DNA of 35,635 nucleotides from Acidobacteriota bacterium (GCA_030278895.1 JARXKK010000021.1:1-35635), one strand, 5' to 3'. Counted from the stretch's first letter, positions 1 through 9,127 are shown. The notes: generated from the sequence alone by a model not told the origin. Program-made: numbers and translations.

Positions 1-1065
1 CGACTCGAGGTAGCCCTCGACGCCCGTGATCTGGCCCGCGAAGAAGACGCGGGGGCTCTTCTTCCACCGAAACAGCGCGTCGAGATGCGCCGGCCCGTTG
101 ATGTACGTGTTGCGATGGAGCATTCCGAACCTCACGAATTCCGCGCGTTCCAGGCCCGGAAGCATCCGGAAGACGCGTTTCTGCTCGCCGACCTTGAGCT
201 TCGTCTGAAACCCCACGAGGTTGAAGTGCTCCCGCGCGAGATCGTCCTGGCGGAGCTGCACGACGGCGTAAGGCTCCTTGCCGGTGCGCGGGTCCGGAAG
301 GCCGAACGGCTTCATGGGGCCGTGGCGCAGGGTCTCGACGCCGCGCTCGGCCATCGCCTCGATCGGGAGACACCCCTCGAAATAGACGGCCTTCTCGAAG
401 TCGTGAAAGGCCACCTTCTCGCCGGCGAGAAGCTCCCTCACGAAGGCCTCGTACTCCGGCCTCGAGAGAGGGACGTTGAGGTAGTCGTCGCCGCCGCCCT
501 TTCCCCACCGGGAAAGCGCGTAGAGCTTCTCCGTGTCGAGCGATGCGAGCTCCACGATCGGCGCCATCGCGTCGTAGAAGTAGAGGTACTTCTCTCCCAA
601 GGCCGCCAGCAGGGATTTCTCGAGCGCGGGCGACGTGAGCGGGCCCGTCGCGATCACGACGTAGTCCTCCCCCGGTTCGGGCACCAATTCCGCTTCGGCG
701 CGCACGATTTCGAGGAGCGGTTCGCCCGCGAGACGCCGCGTGACGGCCTCCGCGAACACGGCCCGGTCCACCGCGAGCGCGTCGCCGGCCGGGACGGCCG
801 CCTTGCGGGCCTCCTCGAGAATGAGCGAGCCAATCGACTCCATCTCGCGCTTCAGGAGCCCCACCGCGTTCGCCGGATTGTCCGAACGAAAGGAGTTCGA
901 GCACACCATCTCGGCGAGGCGGTCCGTGGCGTGCGCGTCGGTCGTGCGGACGGGCCTCATCTCGACGAGGCGCACCCGGTGGCCGCGGCGGATAAGCTGG
1001 TGCGCGCACTCGACGCCGGCGAAGCCGCCGCCGATCACCGTGACGGCTGGAGAACCGGCGCTCAC
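1..1065 (-). CDS. trmFO: TrmFO, methylenetetrahydrofolate--tRNA-(uracil-5-)-methyltransferase; 3' end truncated by left edge
   Basis: Minus strand from GTG at 1065 reads VSAGSPAVTVIGGGFAGVECAHQL...RRGHRVRLVEMRPVRTTDAHATDRLAEMVCSNSFRSDNPANAVGLLKREM: FAD-binding GGG.AG motif plus the TrmFO 'YEMRP...LAE.VCSNS.R' signature. Absent from the ORF track because its stop lies outside the window. Confidence 0.93.
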   Translation of the reverse strand, partial: MSAGSPAVTVIGGGFAGVECAHQLIRRGHRVRLVEMRPVRTTDAHATDRLAEMVCSNSFRSDNPANAVGLLKREMESIGSLILEEARKAAVPAGDALAVDRAVFAEAVTRRLAGEPLLEIVRAEAELVPEPGEDYVVIATGPLTSPALEKSLLAALGEKYLYFYDAMAPIVELASLDTEKLYALSRWGKGGGDDYLNVPLSRPEYEAFVRELLAGEKVAFHDFEKAVYFEGCLPIEAMAERGVETLRHGPMKPFGLPDPRTGKEPYAVVQLRQDDLAREHFNLVGFQTKLKVGEQKRVFRMLPGLERAEFVRFGMLHRNTYINGPAHLDALFRWKKSPRVFFAGQITGVEGYLES

Positions 1066-1115
1066 TCTCGGATTCTGGGGCCCGAAGCGGCGCGCGTCGA
1101 GTAGCGGGCACGCTC

Positions 1116-1138
1116 CTTGCGGGGATACTCCTCGCAGG
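1116..1138. other. Hairpin (10-bp stem including two G-T wobbles, 3-nt loop) in the trmFO/DUF4398 divergent intergenic region
   Basis: CTTGCGGGGA-TAC-TCCTCGCAGG can pair along its full length. Confidence 0.4.
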
Positions 1139-1222
1139 CGGCGAATCAGTAAAACTTTCCGATGTGCCTGCCGGAACCGGGGCTCTCCGGGGCCGCGGAA
1201 GGAATACCGAGGAGGTGGATCC

Positions 1223-1615
1223 ATGGCCAGGACAAGAATTGCTTTCGTCACGGCTTCTCTCGCGCTCTCTCTCGCGGCCGCGGTCGGCTGTGCATCGGGC
1301 ACGAGGATCGCGGACAAGGAGGTCGGCGACGTCGAGCTCTCGATCCGGTCCGCCGAGAACGCGACGGCGACCCAGCACGCCAAGGTCCTTCTCGACCGCG
1401 CGCGAAACGCCCTGTCGGCCGCCCAGAGCGAGCGCGCGAAGGGGAACGACGGCGCCGCGCGCGCCCGGCTCGAAGAGGCGCGCTCCGCGGCGAATGCCGC
1501 CGAGAGTCAGGCCCGGTCGGTTCGGGCCCTCGAAGAGGACGCCGCCATGAGGCGCCAGATCGACGAGATCGAACGGCGGATTCGAGAGTTCAACGTCCAG
1601 GCGCAGCGCGGGTAG
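1223..1615 (+). CDS. DUF4398-like lipoprotein, alanine-rich helical
   Basis: ATG at 1223 preceded by GGAGG (1211); MARTRIAFVTASLALSLAAAVGCASG signal/lipobox; SIRSAENATATQHAKVLLDRARNALSAAQSERAKGND resembles DUF4398. Confidence 0.75.
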   Translation: MARTRIAFVTASLALSLAAAVGCASGTRIADKEVGDVELSIRSAENATATQHAKVLLDRARNALSAAQSERAKGNDGAARARLEEARSAANAAESQARSVRALEEDAAMRRQIDEIERRIREFNVQAQRG

Positions 1616-1625
1616 GAGGACGAAA

Positions 1626-2816
1626 ATGAGACACATACGATTCGCACGCGGCCTCTCGAGCGCCCTGGCTGGAACGGCCCTCGCCGGAACCGCAGCCGCC
1701 GCGCTCTTCCTCTCGGGTTGCGCGGGAACGAAACCCGAGCCGCTCGAGCTGCGCGACGCTCGCCTCGCGATACAGGACGCCCGGAGCGCCGGAGCGCGTG
1801 AGGGTGCGCCCGAGCTTCTCGCGGCCGCGCAAGCCCATCTTTCGAACGCCGAGAACACCCTCAAGGCTTCCGGCGACGTGGAGTCTTCCGCGCATTACGC
1901 CCGGCTCGCCGAGACGGAAGCCCGCGACGCCCAGTACCGCGCGGTTGCCCGGAGCGCGCGCGCGTCCGTGGAGGCCGCGACGAAGCGCCGGGCCGACCTC
2001 GAGGTCGCCGTGCGCGATGCCGAGATCAAGGCGCTGGCGGCACGGGCCCAGACGGACGCCGAAAGAGCGCGTATCGTGGCGGACGCCCGGGCGCGCGATG
2101 AGCGCGAACGGATGGAAGCTTCGGCGCGGGCTCGCCAGGCCGAGCAGCAGGCGGCGGACGAGCGCGTGCGCGCGCTCCAGGCGCAGCTCGACGGGGAACG
2201 GCAGAAGACCGCCGAGCAGCAGCAGCAGGCGCAGGTGGACTCCCTGAAAGCACAGCTCGACGAGCAGAAGAAGGCCGCCGAGACCGCCCGCAAAGCTGCC
2301 GAGGAGCAGGTTCAGGCCGCCCGCAAGGCCGCCGAGGCGGAGCGCGCCCGCGCGGAAGAGGCCCGCGGCGAGGCCGCGCAGGCCGCCGCCCACGAGAAGG
2401 CGCAGGGCGATCTCCTGATTCGCCTCCAGGCGATCGAGCGGACCGCCCGGGTCGAGGCACGCGGCATCGTCCTGACTCTTCCCGGCAGCGTTTACTTCGA
2501 CACGGGCCGCGCGGACGTGAAGACGGGCGCGGCCGAACGCATCGCCCGGATCGCCGAAGCGCTCGGGGGCACGTCGAATCGCAGGATCCTCGTCGAGGGC
2601 CACACGGATTCGACCGGTCTGGCCGCGACGAACGAGAAGCTGTCGGCGCTGAGAGCCGAGTCCGTCAAGGCGATCCTCGTCGCTCATGGCGTCTCACCGG
2701 ACCGCATCGAGACGCAGGGCTACGCAGCCACGAAGCCGGTCGCGAGCAACGCGACGCCCGCCGGGCGCAGCCAGAACCGCCGCGTCGAGCTCATCATCCA
2801 GGGCGCCGCGCACTGA
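1626..2816 (+). CDS. DUF4398-like / coiled-coil / OmpA C-terminal domain lipoprotein
   Basis: Lipobox FLSGC; long Ala/Glu/Arg coiled coil; C-terminal OmpA peptidoglycan-binding signature GSVYFDTGRADVK...ILVEGHTDSTGLAATNEKLSALRAESVKAILVAHGVSPDRIETQGYAATKPVASNATPAGRSQNRRVELII. Confidence 0.92.
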   Translation: MRHIRFARGLSSALAGTALAGTAAAALFLSGCAGTKPEPLELRDARLAIQDARSAGAREGAPELLAAAQAHLSNAENTLKASGDVESSAHYARLAETEARDAQYRAVARSARASVEAATKRRADLEVAVRDAEIKALAARAQTDAERARIVADARARDERERMEASARARQAEQQAADERVRALQAQLDGERQKTAEQQQQAQVDSLKAQLDEQKKAAETARKAAEEQVQAARKAAEAERARAEEARGEAAQAAAHEKAQGDLLIRLQAIERTARVEARGIVLTLPGSVYFDTGRADVKTGAAERIARIAEALGGTSNRRILVEGHTDSTGLAATNEKLSALRAESVKAILVAHGVSPDRIETQGYAATKPVASNATPAGRSQNRRVELIIQGAAH

Positions 2817-2830
2817 GGCTTAGGCGCGTA

Positions 2831-2863
2831 GGCGCGCCGCCCGGCGGGTCCGGGCGGCGCGCC
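2831..2863. terminator. Very strong GC hairpin (14-bp perfect stem, 5-nt loop) downstream of the OmpA gene
   Basis: GGCGCGCCGCCCGG-CGGGT-CCGGGCGGCGCGCC; lies between the stop at 2816 and the GTG at 2878; no T-tract. Confidence 0.65.
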
Positions 2864-2877
2864 GCTAGACTCGTCGG

Positions 2878-3582
2878 GTGACGTTCGAGGGCCACCTCTA
2901 CGACCGCGGGTATTTCGAGGGGCTTCACAAGAGCCATTGGTTCACGAACCCGAAGCGGAAGTACGAAGAGCGCAATCGCGACGCCATCCGGGTCGTGGGT
3001 CTCACACCCTCCGACCGCGTCCTCGAGCTCGGATCCGCCCGCGGCGACGTGACGTTCTTCCTCGCCGCCCACGCGCGGGAGGTCGTGGGCCTCGACGCCT
3101 CGGACGACGCGCTCCACCTGGCCGAGCGCGCCCGCGCCGAGCGGGGGATTTCGAACGTGTCCTTCGTGAAGGGGGACGTCGCGGACCTGTCGGCTTTCCC
3201 CGACGCTTCTTTCGACGCCGTTGCCGCGATCGACCTCGTCGAGCACGTCGACGACCCGACGCTTTCGGCGATGCTGAAAGAGTGCGGGCGCGTCCTCAAA
3301 CCCGGTGGGCGGCTCGGGCTCTACACGCCCGACCGCGCCCACTACGTCGAGCGGTTGAAGGCGCACGACTTCATCCTGAGGCAATTTCCGCAGCACATCG
3401 CCGTGAGGCGCGTGGACGCGTACCGCCGCCTTCTCGCCGCGGCTCGCTTCCGAATCGACCTCGATACCTGGTCCGTCTCCCCGTTTCCCGGCGTGCGCCT
3501 CTTCGAGCGCGCGCTCGCGCCGCTTCCGCTCGTCGGTGGGACGTTCCGGTACCGCATCCTGATGCGGGCGGTGAACCCGTGA
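2878..3582 (+). CDS. Class I SAM-dependent methyltransferase (tandem copy 1)
   Basis: GTG start; VLELGSARGDVTFFLA motif I, AIDLVEHVDD, GRVLKPGGRLGLYTPD. Confidence 0.85.
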   Translation: MTFEGHLYDRGYFEGLHKSHWFTNPKRKYEERNRDAIRVVGLTPSDRVLELGSARGDVTFFLAAHAREVVGLDASDDALHLAERARAERGISNVSFVKGDVADLSAFPDASFDAVAAIDLVEHVDDPTLSAMLKECGRVLKPGGRLGLYTPDRAHYVERLKAHDFILRQFPQHIAVRRVDAYRRLLAAARFRIDLDTWSVSPFPGVRLFERALAPLPLVGGTFRYRILMRAVNP

Positions 3583-4295
3583 CGGACGGCCCCGCGAAGT
3601 TCGCCCCGAACGCCGACGTCTACGAGGCCGGCTACTACGAAAGAATGTACCGCCCGCACTGGTTCCTGAGAAACCGGCGGAAATACGAGGAGCGCGACGC
3701 CGCGCTCCTCAGGATCGTCAGGCCGACTCCCGCTTCTCGCGTCCTCGAGGTCGGTTCCGCCCGCGGCGACACGTCGTTCTTCCTCGCGCCGCTCGTCGGC
3801 GAAGTCGTTGGAATCGACGCGGCGTCCGCCGCCGTCGCCACCGCGCGGGCGGAACAGGCGGCGCGCGGCCTCGTGAACATACGCTTCGAGGAAGCGGATG
3901 CGCGCGACCTGACGCGTGTCCCGGGAGGACCGTTCGACGTCGTCCTCCTCGCGGACCTCGTCGAGCACGTCCTCGACGACGTTCTCGTCCCGTGCCTCGA
4001 GAGCGCGCGCCGCGTTCTCGCTCCGGGCGGCGCCGTCGCGATCTACACGCCGAACCGGACACACTGGGCGGAGCGCATCAAGGCGGCGGTCCCCGGGCTT
4101 CAGCAGGAGGACCACATCGCCGTCCGGCCGGCGGCCCGTGTCGTGGAGCTCGTCGAAGCGGCGGGGTTGCGCGTGGACGACCTCTTCTTTTCCGCGTGCC
4201 CGTACCCCGTCCTCGGCGCCCTCGACCGCGCGCTCCCGATGGTCGGCCTCTGCCGTTTCCGGACGTGCCTCCGGGCGGTAACGTCCGCTTCATGA
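3579..4295 (+). CDS. Class I SAM-dependent methyltransferase (tandem copy 2)
   Basis: GTG at 3579 overlaps the previous stop (GTGA); VLEVGSARGDTSFFLA, LADLVEHVLDD, RRVLAPGGAVAIYTPN. The longer track ORF (2937..4295) extends upstream in a shadow frame. Confidence 0.85.
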   Translation: MTDGPAKFAPNADVYEAGYYERMYRPHWFLRNRRKYEERDAALLRIVRPTPASRVLEVGSARGDTSFFLAPLVGEVVGIDAASAAVATARAEQAARGLVNIRFEEADARDLTRVPGGPFDVVLLADLVEHVLDDVLVPCLESARRVLAPGGAVAIYTPNRTHWAERIKAAVPGLQQEDHIAVRPAARVVELVEAAGLRVDDLFFSACPYPVLGALDRALPMVGLCRFRTCLRAVTSAS

Positions 4296-4305
4296 AGAGG
4301 GCGCC

Positions 4306-5223
4306 ATGAAGGTCTCCTTCGTCACCTGCGACGTCTTCACGAACCGCCCCTTCACGGGCAACCCGCTTCTCGTCGTGCCCGATGCGCGCGGCCTCTCGGC
4401 GGCCGAGATGCAGGCCGTCGCGCGCGAGATCAACTACTCGGAGTCGACGTTCGTCCTGCCCTCGACGAATCCCGCCTGCGCCTACCTCCAGCGGACCTTC
4501 GTTCCCGTGATGGAGATCCCGTACGCCGGCCACCCGACGGTCGGGACCGCGTTCGTGATGGCGGCGCTCGGCAAGCTCGCGGCCGGCGCGGCGGACGGCG
4601 TCCATCCGATCACGATCGAGGTCGGTTTCGGCCCGCTCCGGCTCGAGCTCCTGAAGAAGGACGGGCGCGTCTCGCGCGTGCGGATGGAACAGGGGAAGCC
4701 CGCGTGGAGAGAACCCGTCACGGGCGACGACGTGAAGGGGCAGATCGCGGCGGCGCTCGGCGTGCCTTTCGACGCCCTGCATCCGACGCTGCCGCCTCAG
4801 GCCGTCGGGACCGGCAACACGTTCCTCATGGTCCCGCTCGCGTCGGTGACGGCCGTGTCTGCGGCGCTTTCGGACACGCGGATGCTGAATCTCGTCGAGA
4901 AGGAGCTGGGCGTCCTCGGCCTCTTCTTCTTCGCGTTCGACGGGCCTCGCGTCAGGGCGCGCATGTTCGCGCCGGGCGCGGGGGTGCCCGAGGACCCCGC
5001 GACGGGCTCGGCGGCGGGACCGCTCGGCGTCTACCTCGCGCTCCACGGCGAGGTGCCGGGCGGCGTCGCGGACGGAAGCGGTCGCTTCGTGATCGACCAA
5101 GGCGTCGAGATGGGCCGCGCGTCCGAGCTCGACGTGACCGTCCTCGTCGAGAACGGCCGGCCTGTCGGCGTTCGCGTCGAAGGGAGCTCTGTCCTCATGA
5201 TGCGAGGCGAGGTCGACGTCTAG
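4306..5223 (+). CDS. PhzF family isomerase-like protein
   Basis: MKVSFVTCDVFTNRPFTGNPLLVVPDA...INYSESTFVLP...PYAGHPTVGTAFV...ARMFAPGAGVPEDPATGSAAGPLGVYL; PhzF/YddE signature motifs. Confidence 0.93.
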   Translation: MKVSFVTCDVFTNRPFTGNPLLVVPDARGLSAAEMQAVAREINYSESTFVLPSTNPACAYLQRTFVPVMEIPYAGHPTVGTAFVMAALGKLAAGAADGVHPITIEVGFGPLRLELLKKDGRVSRVRMEQGKPAWREPVTGDDVKGQIAAALGVPFDALHPTLPPQAVGTGNTFLMVPLASVTAVSAALSDTRMLNLVEKELGVLGLFFFAFDGPRVRARMFAPGAGVPEDPATGSAAGPLGVYLALHGEVPGGVADGSGRFVIDQGVEMGRASELDVTVLVENGRPVGVRVEGSSVLMMRGEVDV

Positions 5224-5242
5224 GAGACCGCGGGAACGGCGC

Positions 5243-7969
5243 TTACGAAGACTTCTTCTTCCTCGAAACGCGCGCGGTTTTCGCGGGTTTCGTTACCGCC
5301 GCGGTTGTCGCCTTCCCGGCTTTCGGCTTCGACACGCGCTTCTTCGCGCCCTTGACGGGTGCCGGCGTCCGCGCCTCGGCGATCGCGGCCTCGAGAGCTC
5401 CTTCGGGGATCCGGGTCGTGGGCTCGAAGGCGTCGAGGTCGGCCGCGCCGACGTCCAGCCCGCAACCCTCCGTCTCGCAGACGTAGAACGGGCCCGCTTT
5501 GCGGTCCCGGACGAGGAGGTACGGCGCCTTGCAGTTCGGGCACGTCTTCGGCACGGGGCGCGCGCGGAAGTTCCTGTCGCACGCCGGATAGTTCGAGCAG
5601 CCATAGAAAGGTCCGAAGCGTCCCCGCCGCACGAGGATGTCGCCCTCCGTGCACGTGGGGCATTTGACGCCGGTGAGCGTCACGGGCTTCGGCGGCTTGA
5701 ACCGGCAGGCGGGGTAGTTCGAGCACGAGACGTAGTCACCGAACCGGCCGTGACGCGTCACGAGAGAGTGATCGCAGTTCGGGCACTTCTCGCCGGTCGG
5801 GACGTCCGGCTTGGCCTCGGCCTTCCCGCCCGCGACCTTCACGGGAACCGTGTTGCGGCAGACGGGGTACGCCGTGCAGCCGAGGAACGCCGAACCGCTT
5901 CGCCCGGTACGCAGTTTCATCGGGCTGCCGCATTCCTCGCAGTTCTGGCCCTCGAGATCGGTCGCGTCGATCGGGTCTTCCTCGACTTCGGGGATGTCCT
6001 GCGTGAAGTCGCAGTCCGGGTAGCCCGAGCACGCGATGAAGAGGCCCGCCTTACCCATGCGGAGCTTCAGCGGGTGGCCGCTTTTCGGGCACGTGTCGCC
6101 CGGGTCGTTCGTCAGCTTGAAATCGACGAAGCGCGACCGCACTTCCGCCAGGAGCAAGCCCGCCTTCACCGAGACCATCTTCTTGCGGGCCTTGTCGCGG
6201 TCCCTCACGAACTTGCCGTCGAACTCCGCGAGCGCCGTGCGCCAGTCGAGCTTCCCCTCCTCGACCTCGTCGAGCTCCTCTTCCATCCGGGCGGTGTACG
6301 CGGTCTGGAAGAAGTCGTCGAAGCCCTCGCGGATGAGATCCACGACGAGGCGCCCGAGAGGCGTCGGCGTGAAACGGCGGTCTTTCTTCCGCACGTATTC
6401 GCGGTCCTCGATCTTGCGCATGATCTCCGCATACGTCGACGGCCGGCCGATCCCGTTCTCCTCGAGAAACTTCACGAGCGATCCCTCGTTGAAGCGCGGC
6501 GGGGGTTGCGTCTCGTGCCCCTCGGCCGCGACCGAAACGAGATCCAGGGCGTCGCCCGTAACGAGAGCCGGGAGGCGCACCTTGTCGCTGCCGTTTCCGT
6601 CTCCCCCGTTTCCGCTTTCGGCTTCGCCCTCGGTCTCGGTTTTTTCCTTTTCCTCGGGCTCGGGCTCGGCCTCTTTCTCGTAGACCCTGAGCCAGCCCGG
6701 GTCCTTGAGGACCGTGCCGGAGGCGCGCAGGCCCGCGACCACGCCCCCCTTGGTCGCCTCGATGTCGACGGAGGTCACCTCCGAGACGGAGGGGCTCATC
6801 TGGGAAGCGACGAAACGGTTCCAGATGAGGCGGTAGAGCTTCATCTCGTCCGACGCCAGGTACCGCGCGACGGCCTCGGGCGGCAGGTCGAGCGACGTGG
6901 GGCGGATGGCCTCGTGGGCGTCCTGGGCGTCCTTCTTCTGCCGGAAGCGGCGCGCCTCCTCGGGAAGCGCGCGCGGCCCATACGTCCGCCCGATGAAGTC
7001 GCGCACGGCGACGAGCGCTTCCTCGGCTGAGCGCGTCGAGTCCGTCCGCATGTACGTGATGAGGCCGATCGTGCCGCTCTCGCCGATCGTCTTGCCCTCG
7101 TAGAGCCTCTGCGCGATCTGCATGGTGCGGCGGACGCTGAAGCCGACGCGCGCCGCGCCCTGCTGCAGCTTGGACGTGGTGAACGGCGGCGGCGCGCTCG
7201 ACTTCCGCTCCTTGGCGTCGACCTTCACGACCGAGATCGCGGCTCCCTCGACGTGGGCGCGCGCGGCATCGGCCTGCCCGGCGGAAGAAAGCCGCGGGTC
7301 GGTGCCGTCGAACTTGAGCTTCTCGCCCTTCCAGACGACGACGCGCGCCGGGAAGGCGGTGTCGCCCTTCCGCAGGGTCACGGGAACCGAGAAGTAGGGA
7401 ACGGGGACGAAGCGCTCCCGTTCGCTCTCGCGCTCGACGATGATGCGAAGGGTGACCGTCTGGACGCGTCCCGCCGAGAGCCCTCTCCAGAGCTTCGACC
7501 AGAGGAGATCCGAGACCTCGTAGCCGACGAGGCGGTCGATGATCCGGCGCGCCTGCTGAGCGTTGACGCGGTTCTGGTCGATGACGCCCGGGTGGGAGAC
7601 GGCGCGCGTCACGGCCGCCTTCGTGATCTCGTGGAATTCGGCCCGGTGGAAGATCGTCTTCGGCAGGCTCGGCTTCAGGATCTCCTGCAGGTGCCAGCAG
7701 ATGGCCTCGCCCTCGCGGTCCGGGTCGGCCGCGAGATAGATCGTTTCGGCGCCCTTCGCGGCTCTCTTCAGGTCCTGGACCGTGCGCTCCTTGCCCGGCA
7801 GAATCTCGTAGGACGGCGCGTAGCCATGCTCCCGATCGACCGCGATGCCCTTCTTCTGGAGGTCGCGGACGTGGCCGTAGCACGCCATGACGGTGAAGTC
7901 CTTTCCGAGGAACTTTCCGAGCGTGGCGGCCTTCGCGGGCGACTCGACGATGACGAGTGATTTCGGCAT
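5243..7969 (-). CDS. topA: DNA topoisomerase I with five tandem C-terminal zinc-ribbon-like repeats and a basic tail
   Basis: MPKSLVIVESPAKAATLGKFLG, TOPRIM YLAADPDREGEAICWHL, active-site region GTIGLITYMRTDSTR, C-terminal CxxC...CxxYPxC repeats. Confidence 0.97.
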   Translation of the reverse strand: MPKSLVIVESPAKAATLGKFLGKDFTVMACYGHVRDLQKKGIAVDREHGYAPSYEILPGKERTVQDLKRAAKGAETIYLAADPDREGEAICWHLQEILKPSLPKTIFHRAEFHEITKAAVTRAVSHPGVIDQNRVNAQQARRIIDRLVGYEVSDLLWSKLWRGLSAGRVQTVTLRIIVERESERERFVPVPYFSVPVTLRKGDTAFPARVVVWKGEKLKFDGTDPRLSSAGQADAARAHVEGAAISVVKVDAKERKSSAPPPFTTSKLQQGAARVGFSVRRTMQIAQRLYEGKTIGESGTIGLITYMRTDSTRSAEEALVAVRDFIGRTYGPRALPEEARRFRQKKDAQDAHEAIRPTSLDLPPEAVARYLASDEMKLYRLIWNRFVASQMSPSVSEVTSVDIEATKGGVVAGLRASGTVLKDPGWLRVYEKEAEPEPEEKEKTETEGEAESGNGGDGNGSDKVRLPALVTGDALDLVSVAAEGHETQPPPRFNEGSLVKFLEENGIGRPSTYAEIMRKIEDREYVRKKDRRFTPTPLGRLVVDLIREGFDDFFQTAYTARMEEELDEVEEGKLDWRTALAEFDGKFVRDRDKARKKMVSVKAGLLLAEVRSRFVDFKLTNDPGDTCPKSGHPLKLRMGKAGLFIACSGYPDCDFTQDIPEVEEDPIDATDLEGQNCEECGSPMKLRTGRSGSAFLGCTAYPVCRNTVPVKVAGGKAEAKPDVPTGEKCPNCDHSLVTRHGRFGDYVSCSNYPACRFKPPKPVTLTGVKCPTCTEGDILVRRGRFGPFYGCSNYPACDRNFRARPVPKTCPNCKAPYLLVRDRKAGPFYVCETEGCGLDVGAADLDAFEPTTRIPEGALEAAIAEARTPAPVKGAKKRVSKPKAGKATTAAVTKPAKTARVSRKKKSS

Positions 7970-7996
7970 AAGCGGGCGGTCACGATGCCACGTTTG

Positions 7997-9127
7997 TCAA
8001 CTCTTTGCCCGTGCCCTCGCGAAAAGAGCCCCCGGAAGGACCGTCACGAGACCTTCCAGCTCGAGGTGCAGGAGGGCCGCCGAGAAGCGCGCCGCGTCGA
8101 GACCGGTGGCCGCGAGGAGGGCGTCCGAGTCCCGCGGCTCGTCGGCGTCGAGGCCCGCGAGGAGCGCCACGGCGTCGGGCGAAAGATGATCGGGAATCGC
8201 CCTCGCGTCGCGCTCCGGGACCGACCGCCGGAGCCGCCGGCGCTCCTCCTCCGGCAGCTCCTGGAGCAGATCGTCGGCGTTCCTCACGAAGATCGCGCCG
8301 TCCTTGAGAAGCGCGTTCGACCCGAACGTCCCCGGCGAGAGAATCGAGCCCGGGACCGCGGCGACGTCGCGGCCATAGCCCATCGCGCAGCGGGCCGTGA
8401 TCAGGGAGCCGCTCTTCTCGGCCGCCTCGACGACGCAGACGATGCGCGCGAGCCCGGCGATGATGCGGTTGCGCACCGGGAAGTTCCAGGGCTCGGGCTC
8501 CGTCCCCATCGGAAATTCCGAGAGCGCGGCCCCCGCCGCGAGAAGCGTCCCGAAGAGACTCTTCTGCTCGGGCGGGTAGCAAACGTCGACGCCGCAGCCG
8601 AGAACAGCGAGCGTCCGTCCGCCCGCGTCGAGCGCCGCGCGATGGGCCGCCGCGTCGACGCCGCGGGCAAATCCGGAGACGACGTTCACGCCGGCCTCCG
8701 CCAGGCCCGTCGCGAGGGCACGCGCCGCTTCGAGGCCCGCGCGGGACGCGCGACGCGCTCCGACGACGGCGATCGCCGGGGCCTCGGTGAGGGCGAGACC
8801 CCGCGCGAACAGGACGGGCGGCGGGTCGTGGATCTCGCGCAGAAGAGCGGGGTACTCGGGGTCGGTCAGGAAGACGACGCGCGCGCCCGAGCCCTCGAGC
8901 CGCCGGGCGTCCTCCCCGATTTCGTTCCCCTCGTCTCCCGCGACGAGCGGCGCGACGACGGCGAGGTCCTCGCCCGAGATCCGGGCGGCCTCTTCCGGGG
9001 ACAGCGTGCGGACGGCGGCGGGCGACCCGGCCGAAAGAAGGAGCGTCCGAAGGGCACGCGAAGCCCTGCCGCGCCCCTTTCGGGCCCAGATGAGTCCTGT
9101 CCGGGCATCGTTCGCCGCGCCTTGCAT
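7997..9127 (-). CDS. dprA: DNA-processing protein DprA
   Basis: AIAVVGARRASRAGLEAARALATGLAEAGVNVVSGFARGVDAAAHRAALDAGGRTLAVLGCGVDVCYPPE...FPVRNRIIAGLARIVCVVEAAEKSGSLITA; adjacent to topA. Confidence 0.95.
   Translation of the reverse strand: MQGAANDARTGLIWARKGRGRASRALRTLLLSAGSPAAVRTLSPEEAARISGEDLAVVAPLVAGDEGNEIGEDARRLEGSGARVVFLTDPEYPALLREIHDPPPVLFARGLALTEAPAIAVVGARRASRAGLEAARALATGLAEAGVNVVSGFARGVDAAAHRAALDAGGRTLAVLGCGVDVCYPPEQKSLFGTLLAAGAALSEFPMGTEPEPWNFPVRNRIIAGLARIVCVVEAAEKSGSLITARCAMGYGRDVAAVPGSILSPGTFGSNALLKDGAIFVRNADDLLQELPEEERRRLRRSVPERDARAIPDHLSPDAVALLAGLDADEPRDSDALLAATGLDAARFSAALLHLELEGLVTVLPGALFARARAKS

Noticed and set aside
85-1104. 339-aa plus-strand ORF
   Set aside because: Antisense to trmFO, which is clearly encoded on the minus strand.
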